A stretch of 64,000 nt of DNA from Flavivirga aquatica. Lineage in GTDB: Bacteria; Bacteroidota; Bacteroidia; Flavobacteriales; Flavobacteriaceae. Of this stretch, positions 57,024 to 64,000 are shown piece after piece (the stretch's first letter is position 1; each line of letters starts with the position of its first letter). Position numbers and translations under genes: made by a program. The notes under the pieces are model-generated. The model had not been told where the DNA came from, made no database searches, and was given only the letters and a program-made list of their open reading frames with translations. The DNA lies in the NCBI RefSeq assembly GCF_001747085.1, contig NZ_MDJD01000007.1, positions 310,001 to 374,000 on the forward strand, read 5' to 3'.

Positions 57024-57374
57024 TTATTTTAATAAGTTTGTAGCCTCGTCTGGAAAAACCAAAGAAGGCTTAAAAAGCTTAGCTTCTTCAATATCCATAA
57101 ACCCATAAGTAATCAAAATTAATACATCTCCTGGAGAAACTAATCTAGCTGCCGCTCCATTAAGTGTAATTTCACCACTATGTCGAGGCCCAGGAATGGC
57201 ATAAGTTTCTAATCTTGCTCCATTATTATTATTAACAATTTGAACCTTTTCGCCTTGTATAATATTAGCTGCATCCATTAAATCTTCATCAATAGTAATA
57301 CTACCAATATAATTAAGGTCTGCACCAGTTACTTTTACTCTGTGAATTTTAGATTTTACTACTTGAATTTGCAT
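57024..57374 (-). CDS. panD: Aspartate 1-decarboxylase
   Basis: The 116-residue proenzyme makes beta-alanine from aspartate for pantothenate synthesis. The self-cleavage site is YIGSITID (Gly24-Ser25), which generates the pyruvoyl group. Also typical are [23 protein letters not shown] and the later [11 protein letters not shown]. It starts 13 bases after panC. The pair makes and uses beta-alanine in successive steps. Confidence 0.97.
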   Translation of the reverse strand: MQIQVVKSKIHRVKVTGADLNYIGSITIDEDLMDAANIIQGEKVQIVNNNNGARLETYAIPGPRHSGEITLNGAAARLVSPGDVLILITYGFMDIEEAKLFKPSLVFPDEATNLLK

Positions 57375-57387
57375 ACGGTAAAGATAA

Positions 57388-58239
57388 TTAATTTAAAGCG
57401 ATATTATCTATAAGTCTAATATCATCTGCATATACTGCTATAAAAGCCCTATATGATTTTTCGTTTGATTTTCGCGTAACTTCTTTTAAAGTTTCAACAT
57501 TTGCAATAATGAAATATTCCAATTTCAACAAATCATGATTTGCAAATTGTTTTTCAACCCATCTCTCTACTTCATTAGCGCTTTTTGTCTCAAAATATTG
57601 CTTAGCAGCTATTAAAGTTTTATAGATAAATGACACTTCTTTTTTATACTTAGGCTTTAATCGTGTATTACGTGAACTCATGGCTAAACCATTAGCTTCA
57701 CGATGTATTTCACATCCAACAATTGCAACAGGAATATTATGCTTTTCTACGAGCTTTTTAATGATTTGTAATTGTTGAAAATCCTTCTCTCCAAAATAAG
57801 CATTATGAGGTTTTATTATTTCAAAAAAACGTTTTACTATGGTTCCTACACCATCAAAGTGCCCATCCCGAAACCTTCCTTCCATTTCATATTCTAAACC
57901 ATCAAAGTCAAAGCTTTGCGCTTCGGTTCTCCCTTCATAAATATCATCAACTGTAGGAGCATAAATTAATATATCATCCTTATTTAATGTACTTAATAAT
58001 TCCACATCTTGATCTAATGTTCTTGGGTATTTTTCCAAATCCTTTTCATCATCAAACTGAGTAGGGTTAACAAAAATACTAACAACAACTTTATCATTAT
58101 TCTCTAGAGCTTTTTTAACTAATTGTAAATGACCTTCATGCAAAGCCCCCATAGTAGGAACCAATCCTAATGTCTGCTTTTCTCCTTTTAAGAGATCAAT
58201 AGTTTTTATTATTTGTTCTTTTTCTGAGTAAACTTCCAC
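57388..58239 (-). CDS. panC: Pantothenate synthetase
   Basis: The 283-residue enzyme joins pantoate and beta-alanine using ATP. It has [10 protein letters not shown] (28-37) with the HxGH ATP-binding signature, [11 protein letters not shown], the GEKDFQQL segment and AMSSRNTRL near residue 190. The start is GTG at 58239. First gene of a panC-panD-flippase-like run. Its product leads to CoA, the source of phosphopantetheine for the ACPs of the PKS. Confidence 0.97.
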   Translation of the reverse strand: MEVYSEKEQIIKTIDLLKGEKQTLGLVPTMGALHEGHLQLVKKALENNDKVVVSIFVNPTQFDDEKDLEKYPRTLDQDVELLSTLNKDDILIYAPTVDDIYEGRTEAQSFDFDGLEYEMEGRFRDGHFDGVGTIVKRFFEIIKPHNAYFGEKDFQQLQIIKKLVEKHNIPVAIVGCEIHREANGLAMSSRNTRLKPKYKKEVSFIYKTLIAAKQYFETKSANEVERWVEKQFANHDLLKLEYFIIANVETLKEVTRKSNEKSYRAFIAVYADDIRLIDNIALN

Positions 58240-58439
58240 TTCTTAATAAAAAATTAACGCCTGCAAACTTAAGATTTTACAGCCAATCTGCATAAATTTT
58301 TGTACTTTTGCGTGTTTTTTATTTTGAATTTTCAAAATATAGGACCTTAACATATACAGTTTCTCAAATTTTTTCTTAGAAAAGAAAATTAAAAATACTG
58401 TATATATTAAAGTTAATAAAAGTCAACAAAAACAAACAT

Positions 58440-59249
58440 ATGAAAGATAAGAGGATATTATATGTATCATCTGAAGTAGTTCCTTATTTACCAGAAACTG
58501 AAATTTCTTCCATGTCTTTTGAAGCACCAAGAATGGTGAATCAACAGGGTGGACAAATAAGAATCTTCATGCCTAGATACGGCAATATAAACGAACGTAG
58601 ACACCAATTACACGAAGTTATAAGGCTCTCAGGTATAAACCTAGTAATTAACGACTTAGATATGCCGCTTATAATTAAAGTAGCCTCTATACCTAAAGAA
58701 CGTATTCAAGTATATTTTATTGATAACGATGAATACTTTAAAAGAAAAGCAACATTAACAGACGAAGATGGTAATCTATTTTCAGATAATGATGAGCGTG
58801 CCATTTTCTTTGCCAAAGGTGTTATTGAAACTGTAAAGAAATTAAATTGGTCACCAGATATTATACATGTACATGGTTGGTTGGCATCATTATTGCCGTT
58901 ATATTTAAAACAATATTATAAAGATGAACCTCTATTTAATGAAAGTAAAATTGTTACTTCTGTCTACAATCAAAGCTTTGATAACACGTTAAATAAAGAC
59001 ATGCTTAATAAAATTAAGTTTGATAATATAGAAGAAGAAACTATCAAAGTGCTTGAAGAACCGTCGTATAATAACTTAATGAAAGTTGCTATAGACTATT
59101 CTGACGCATTAATAGTTGGCTCTGAAAATATTCCCGAAGATTTAGAAACTTATTTAAAAGCATCTAATAAGCCTATTTTAGAATATAAAAGTAAAGATGA
59201 ATTTGGAGAAGCTTATACTACATTTTTTAACGATACAGTTTTAAGCTAA
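58440..59249 (+). CDS. GT5 glycogen/starch synthase N-terminal-domain protein
   Basis: The 269-residue protein matches only the N-terminal Rossmann domain of GT5 glycogen synthases. Marks are ILYVSSEVVPYLPETEISSM, the QGGQIRIFMPRYGNINERRHQLHEVI segment, the YFIDNDEYFKRK segment and DIIHVHGWLASLLPLY. The C-terminal GT-B half with the ADP-glucose site is absent; the usual length is about 480. A complete stop ends it, so it does not look truncated by mutation. Bacteroidota often have this short form next to panC. It may be non-catalytic. It is followed closely by a DUF4270 gene and glmS. Confidence 0.85.
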   Translation: MKDKRILYVSSEVVPYLPETEISSMSFEAPRMVNQQGGQIRIFMPRYGNINERRHQLHEVIRLSGINLVINDLDMPLIIKVASIPKERIQVYFIDNDEYFKRKATLTDEDGNLFSDNDERAIFFAKGVIETVKKLNWSPDIIHVHGWLASLLPLYLKQYYKDEPLFNESKIVTSVYNQSFDNTLNKDMLNKIKFDNIEEETIKVLEEPSYNNLMKVAIDYSDALIVGSENIPEDLETYLKASNKPILEYKSKDEFGEAYTTFFNDTVLS

Positions 59250-59273
59250 ACTATTTATATTCATTCAAGACAT

Positions 59274-60917
59274 ATGAAAAAGACCATTAAATCCCTTAAG
59301 TTTTCAATTGCTTTTCTTTTTACTGTTTTATTTTTTATTGCTTGCGATAAAGATTTTAACACTATAGAAAGCGACGTTCTAGGAAAAAACAATACAAATT
59401 TCACTACTAAAGAAGGTGTTATTCCTATTACTGCATACAACAAAAAATTAGAAGCTCTACAAATTAACAATTTAGCATCTAGTTTATTGGGAGTTTTTAA
59501 TGATCCTGCATATGGACAAACTACAGCTAGTATTATCACACAAATAACACCAGTGTCATTTAATCCAGATTTTGGAGAGAATCCAGTAATTGATAACGTT
59601 ACATTGAATATTCCCTATTTTAGTTCAGCAATTAGCACCGATAACGAAGGTAATGTCCAATATACTTTAGATTCTTTATATGGCAATCCTAAAGCGGAAT
59701 ATAGGCTTACTATATATCAAAACAATTATTTTTTAAGAGATTTTGATCCTAATGCTACAACAAGTGATAATACTCAAAAGTATTATTCGAATGCGAATAG
59801 TGGTATCAATACCACAGAAAATTTTGCATTTAATGGAAATAGTCTTATCAATTTTGATTCTCAAAAAGGTGGGATAATATATCAAAATAATAAATTCAAA
59901 CCAAGCGCAGCAGCTGTTATAACAACTACAGGTACAGGAGACAGTGCCGCTGAGACAAGATCTGTTCCTGCTATTAATATCCTTTTAGATAATACATTCT
60001 GGAAAGAAACCATTATAGATAAAGAAGGTGATGCTGTATTAAGTAGTTCTGATAACTTTAAAAACTATTTTAGAGGCATATATATTAAAGCTGAAGCGGT
60101 TAATGGAGAGGGCAGTACCGTTTTAATTAATTTGGCTTCAGTAGACGCAAATATCACTATTAATTACACATCTGGTGCAACAGATGCTAGAACAGAAAGT
60201 TCATATGTATTAAATTTTTCAGGAAATAGACTTAATACTTTTATTAATAACTTCGACAAGGTGACATTAGGAGATGGAAATAAGGTTTTAGGAGACGAAA
60301 GACTCTACTTAAAAGGGTCTGAAGGCTCTATGGCCATTGTAGATTTATTTCCAAATGGATTGGAAGATTTCAAAAATGAATTTAGGCAAACAGATAGTAA
60401 TGGAGATTTTGTTAAGGATGAATTAACAGGAAATTTCATAGCAAAAAAACTTATAAATGAAGCTCATTTGATAGTTTATGAAGATGAGATAGATGTACCC
60501 GCAGATGAAGCTGATTACCATAAATATGATCGTATATATGCTTACGATATCAATAATAACATCACGACTATTGATTACATAAATGATCTAACGGCTAATG
60601 CTGATAATCCTTTAAACTCTAAAGTTATTAGCTTAAGCCAAAGGGATCCTGATGAAGGATCTTACAAAATACGTATTACTGATCACCTTAATAATATATT
60701 ATTAAGAGATTCTACTAATACAAAATTAGGATTAGTATTATCTACTAATGTCAATTACACCAATATTGCTCCAATTTTAAATAGCAATAGTAATGAGGTT
60801 AGTGCTGTTCCTGCAGCATCAATTTTATCGCCAAGAGGAACCATTTTACATGGAAGTAGAAGTAATAAAGACGAGAAAAGATTAAAATTAAAAATATTTT
60901 TCACAGAACCTAATTAA
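59274..60917 (+). CDS. DUF4270 family lipoprotein
   Basis: The 547-residue protein has a lipoprotein signal ([24 protein letters not shown]; Cys24). It matches the Bacteroidota DUF4270 pattern, including [13 protein letters not shown] just after the lipid anchor, [27 protein letters not shown] and the late [16 protein letters not shown] and LVLSTNVN segments. It is probably outer-membrane-anchored; function unknown. It lies 24 bases after the GT5-like gene and 16 bases before glmS, a conserved grouping in this phylum to my knowledge. Confidence 0.88.
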   Translation: MKKTIKSLKFSIAFLFTVLFFIACDKDFNTIESDVLGKNNTNFTTKEGVIPITAYNKKLEALQINNLASSLLGVFNDPAYGQTTASIITQITPVSFNPDFGENPVIDNVTLNIPYFSSAISTDNEGNVQYTLDSLYGNPKAEYRLTIYQNNYFLRDFDPNATTSDNTQKYYSNANSGINTTENFAFNGNSLINFDSQKGGIIYQNNKFKPSAAAVITTTGTGDSAAETRSVPAINILLDNTFWKETIIDKEGDAVLSSSDNFKNYFRGIYIKAEAVNGEGSTVLINLASVDANITINYTSGATDARTESSYVLNFSGNRLNTFINNFDKVTLGDGNKVLGDERLYLKGSEGSMAIVDLFPNGLEDFKNEFRQTDSNGDFVKDELTGNFIAKKLINEAHLIVYEDEIDVPADEADYHKYDRIYAYDINNNITTIDYINDLTANADNPLNSKVISLSQRDPDEGSYKIRITDHLNNILLRDSTNTKLGLVLSTNVNYTNIAPILNSNSNEVSAVPAASILSPRGTILHGSRSNKDEKRLKLKIFFTEPN

Positions 60918-60933
60918 CCAAAAAAGTAAACTT

Positions 60934-62781
60934 ATGTGTGGAATTGTAGGCTATATTGGGCCAAGAGAAGCGTATCCTATTGTTATAGAAGGACTTAAAC
61001 GACTAGAATACAGAGGGTATGATAGTGCTGGTATTGCGCTATTTGACGGTACAAATCTTAAGGTTTGTAAAACAAAAGGAAAAGTAGCCGATTTAGAAGA
61101 GCGCTCTGAAAAAGAAATCACAAAAAATGGAAACGTAGGTATTGGTCATACTAGATGGGCTACACATGGTGTTCCTAATGACGTGAATTCTCATCCTCAT
61201 ATTTCAAACTCTGGTGAGTTAGTCATTATTCATAATGGCATAATAGAAAATTATGAATCACTAAAAAAAGAATTAATCACTAGAGGTTACACATTTAAAT
61301 CTGATACAGATACAGAAGTACTAATCAATTTAATTGAAGACGTAAAAAAACAAGAAAATGTAAAACTTGGTAAAGCAGTACAAATTGCATTAAACCAAGT
61401 AATAGGCGCTTATGCTATTGCTGTTTTTGACAAAAATAAACCTGAAGAAATAGTTATTGCTCGCTTAGGAAGCCCTTTAGCAGTTGGGGTTGGTGAAGAT
61501 GAGTTTTTTATAGCTAGTGATGCTTCTCCATTTTTAGAATATACTAAAAATGCCATTTATTTAGAAGATGAAGAAATGGCTATTATTAGATTTCATAAAG
61601 ACATTAAAATTAGAAAAATCAAAGATGACTCTTTGGTAGATCCATATGTACAAAAGCTTCAAATAAACTTAGAGCAAATTGAAAAAGGTGGTTATGATCA
61701 CTTTATGTTAAAAGAAATTCATGAGCAACCAAAAGCTATTACAGATACTTACAGAGGGCGGTTATTAAGACAAGAAGCTATTATAAAAATGGCAGGTATT
61801 GAGGATAACATGAAAAAGTTCCTTAATGCTAATCGTATTATTATAGTTGCGTGTGGAACATCATGGCACGCTGGTTTAGTTGCTGAATATATTTTCGAAG
61901 ATTTAGCAAGAATACCTGTAGAAGTTGAATATGCATCAGAATTTAGATATCGTAATCCAGTAATAAATGAAAACGATGTACTAATTGCTATTTCTCAATC
62001 TGGTGAAACAGCAGATACATTAGCCGCTATTAAATTAGCAAAATCTAAAGGTGCTTTTGTTTTTGGCATTTGTAATGTTGTAGGTTCTTCTATTGCAAGA
62101 GAAACTGATGCTGGAGCTTATACACATGCAGGACCAGAAATAGGAGTAGCTTCAACGAAAGCATTTACTACTCAAATTACTGTTTTAACATTAATAGCTT
62201 TACGTATGGCTAGAGCTAAAGGTACTATTAGTAGTTCCGATTTCCGCCGTCATTTATTAGAACTTGAAATGATTCCTGCAAAAGTAGAAAAAGCTTTAGA
62301 ATCTGATGATCATATTAAAATGATTGCAGATATATATAAAGATGTTAGTAATTTTCTGTATTTAGGACGAGGATATAATTTCCCTGTAGCGCTTGAAGGC
62401 GCCCTTAAACTAAAAGAGATCTCTTACATACATGCAGAAGGCTACCCTGCTGCAGAAATGAAACATGGTCCTATTGCTTTAATTGATGAAAATATGCCAA
62501 TTGTTGTAATTGCAACCAAAAAGGGGCATTACGAAAAAGTTGTTAGTAATATTCAAGAAATAAAATCTAGGAAAGGAAAAATTATTGGTATTGTTACAGA
62601 AGGAGATATACAGGTAAAAGAATTAGCAGACCATGTTATTGAAGTTCCTGAAACACTAGAATCACTTTCTCCTTTATTAACTACTATTCCTCTTCAATTA
62701 CTATCTTACCATATAGCTGTCTTGTTGGATAAAAATGTTGACCAACCAAGAAATTTAGCAAAATCTGTTACTGTAGAATAA
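60934..62781 (+). CDS. glmS: Glutamine--fructose-6-phosphate aminotransferase (isomerizing)
   Basis: The 615-residue enzyme makes glucosamine 6-phosphate for peptidoglycan and LPS. The N-terminal glutaminase has Cys2 as nucleophile (MCGIVGYIG), RLEYRGYDSAGIA and GHTRWATHG. Two SIS domains follow (CGTSWHAG; SQSGETADT; GRGYNFPVALEGALKLKE) and the C-terminal PRNLAKSVTVE is conserved. Length is normal. It closes the GT5-like/DUF4270/glmS run and is followed by a terminator hairpin. Confidence 0.98.
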   Translation: MCGIVGYIGPREAYPIVIEGLKRLEYRGYDSAGIALFDGTNLKVCKTKGKVADLEERSEKEITKNGNVGIGHTRWATHGVPNDVNSHPHISNSGELVIIHNGIIENYESLKKELITRGYTFKSDTDTEVLINLIEDVKKQENVKLGKAVQIALNQVIGAYAIAVFDKNKPEEIVIARLGSPLAVGVGEDEFFIASDASPFLEYTKNAIYLEDEEMAIIRFHKDIKIRKIKDDSLVDPYVQKLQINLEQIEKGGYDHFMLKEIHEQPKAITDTYRGRLLRQEAIIKMAGIEDNMKKFLNANRIIIVACGTSWHAGLVAEYIFEDLARIPVEVEYASEFRYRNPVINENDVLIAISQSGETADTLAAIKLAKSKGAFVFGICNVVGSSIARETDAGAYTHAGPEIGVASTKAFTTQITVLTLIALRMARAKGTISSSDFRRHLLELEMIPAKVEKALESDDHIKMIADIYKDVSNFLYLGRGYNFPVALEGALKLKEISYIHAEGYPAAEMKHGPIALIDENMPIVVIATKKGHYEKVVSNIQEIKSRKGKIIGIVTEGDIQVKELADHVIEVPETLESLSPLLTTIPLQLLSYHIAVLLDKNVDQPRNLAKSVTVE

Positions 62782-62795
62782 ACATGTATTGTTTT

Positions 62796-62827
62796 ATTAC
62801 CATTCTTTTAATCAAAAGAATGGTAAT
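62796..62827 (+). terminator. Hairpin after glmS
   Basis: Perfect 14-base arms ATTACCATTCTTTT/AAAAGAATGGTAAT surround a 4-base loop, 15 bases after the glmS stop, followed by a T-rich stretch. Likely terminator. Confidence 0.75.
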
Positions 62828-62953
62828 ATCTCATTTATTTAGTCTTTTTTTTGATAAAAAAACTATGCAAGCATAATTTTTTTATATTTTTATACAAAAG
62901 TAATATAATATATACATATATTACTGTACTAAAAATTAAACTAACTCAAATAA

Positions 62954-64000
62954 ATGAAAACAATACTACCTATTTTACTGTTATTCTTTTGTGGTTTATC
63001 TTATTCACAAACAACAATTACTGGCTCTGTTGTCGATAATAATAATCAGCCCATTCCTGGAGCAAATGTTATTATCACAGAAACAACGATCGGCGCCATA
63101 ACCGATTTTGATGGAACATTTTCAATTACATCTCAACAAAATCCTCCTTTTACCCTTCAAGCAAGTAGTATAGGCTTTGAAACTACTACAGAAGAAATAA
63201 CCTCTAGCAATCAAAAAATCATTTTGATTCTAAAAGAAGGTAATTCTTTGGACGAAGTTATTATTTCTGCATCTAGAACACCTGAGCGTATTTTCGAATC
63301 GCCAGTAACTGTAGAACGTTTTGGACTAAAAGAAATTAAAAACACAGCTTCTTCAGATTTTTATGATGGTTTAGAAAACCTAAAAGGTGTTGATATTAAC
63401 ACTAATAGTTTAACATTTAAATCCATAAATACAAGAGGTTTTGCAACATTTGCTAATACTCGTTTCATGCAGCTCGTTGATGGTATGGATAATGCAGCTC
63501 CAGCACTTAATTTCCCTCTAGGAAACTTATTAGGAATGGTAGAAACTGATGTACAAAGTGTAGAACTTTTACCAGGAGCAGCTTCTGCTCTATATGGTGC
63601 TAATGCTTTTAATGGTATTTTATTTATGCGTAGTAAAAGCCCTTTTGATCATTCAGGGATTAGTGCATATTACAAACAAGGTATTACTTCTCAAGAAGCT
63701 GCTGGCGATAATGATTATAAAGATTACGGTATCCGTATGGCATATAAATTCAATGAAAAATTTGCAGCTAAAGTAAATTTTAGCTATTTACAAGGAAGTG
63801 ATTGGGTTGCTAATGATACAAGAGGCAAAGACCGAAGTTCAACTTTTATTAAAAATAATAGCACAAGACAAAATGATATTGATTATGATGGTGTAAACGT
63901 ATATGGCGACTTAGTATCTACAAACCTTAGTACAGTTGCTTCAAATCCTGATTTTCTAGCCAACTTACCTAATCCTGCTTTAGCAAACTTATTACCTTCT
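62954..64000 (+). CDS. TonB-dependent receptor, N-terminal part (cut by window edge)
   Basis: The frame from ATG 62954 stays open to the window end (349 codons). It has a signal peptide (MKTILPILLLFFCGLSYSQ). A CarboxypepD_reg-like domain follows (ITGSVVDNNNQPIPGANVIITET to KIILILKEG), then the linker DEVIISASRTPERIFESPVTVE and a plug domain (about 130-225). Barrel strands run into the edge. It differs from the receptor at 21.8 kb. There is no SusD in view and the ligand is unknown. The leader region 62828-62953 is AT-rich without a recognised riboswitch. Confidence 0.93.
   Translation, partial: MKTILPILLLFFCGLSYSQTTITGSVVDNNNQPIPGANVIITETTIGAITDFDGTFSITSQQNPPFTLQASSIGFETTTEEITSSNQKIILILKEGNSLDEVIISASRTPERIFESPVTVERFGLKEIKNTASSDFYDGLENLKGVDINTNSLTFKSINTRGFATFANTRFMQLVDGMDNAAPALNFPLGNLLGMVETDVQSVELLPGAASALYGANAFNGILFMRSKSPFDHSGISAYYKQGITSQEAAGDNDYKDYGIRMAYKFNEKFAAKVNFSYLQGSDWVANDTRGKDRSSTFIKNNSTRQNDIDYDGVNVYGDLVSTNLSTVASNPDFLANLPNPALANLLPS

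Overview
The window is AT-rich DNA from a member of the Bacteroidota, most likely a marine-type Flavobacteriaceae. Supporting signs are two proteins with type IX secretion C-terminal sorting domains, TonB-dependent receptors with a carboxypeptidase-regulatory-like N-terminal domain, DUF4270 and DUF3108 proteins, a CCC-motif membrane protein, the panC/panD versus truncated glycogen-synthase arrangement, and frequent TTG/GTG starts. No rRNA, tRNA or CRISPR array was seen.

Region 1 (1-20.8 kb, minus strand) is the notable part. One reading frame starts with ATG at 20097 and runs off the left edge with no stop: more than 6,699 codons. It encodes a fatty-acyl-AMP-ligase-like (FAAL) loading domain and an ACP, then four KS-DH-KR-ACP modules and the start of a fifth KS. 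No acyltransferase domain is present, and each complete KS is followed by the docking region typical of trans-AT polyketide synthases. A DUF98/UbiC-type chorismate-lyase-like gene lies directly upstream on the same strand, so 4-hydroxybenzoate is a plausible starter. Four consecutive KR+DH modules would then give an aryl-capped conjugated tetraene. The KS3, KS4 and KS5 coding regions are nearly identical at DNA level, pointing to recent module duplication and gene conversion.

Region 2 (20.8-34.6 kb) begins with a gene-free stretch of about 1 kb. It is followed by a TonB receptor, then a tight operon (DUF3108 protein, tryptophan 2,3-dioxygenase, M23 peptidase lipoprotein, glucose-6-phosphate isomerase). 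A phospholipase-C-like lipoprotein comes next, then the tyrosine-degradation genes hppD and hmgA with a CCC-motif protein between them. The region ends in a decayed IS256-family transposase.

Region 3 (34.6-50 kb) holds a secreted beta-helix protein, a patatin/outer-membrane-barrel phospholipase and uvrC. It also holds a compact rimK cluster (retropepsin-like protease, ATP-grasp ligase, M14 deacylase, 5-formyl-THF cyclo-ligase), a histidine kinase with a single-domain response regulator, lspA, a DksA-like protein and ileS.

Region 4 (50-64 kb) has a second secreted beta-helix protein and a minus-strand run of panC, panD, a flippase-like membrane protein, an alpha/beta-hydrolase-fold protein, radA and an unknown secreted protein. 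Opposite it lies a plus-strand run: GT5 N-terminal-domain protein, DUF4270 lipoprotein, glmS and the start of another TonB receptor cut by the right edge. Apart from the PKS locus the content is ordinary flavobacterial chromosome.
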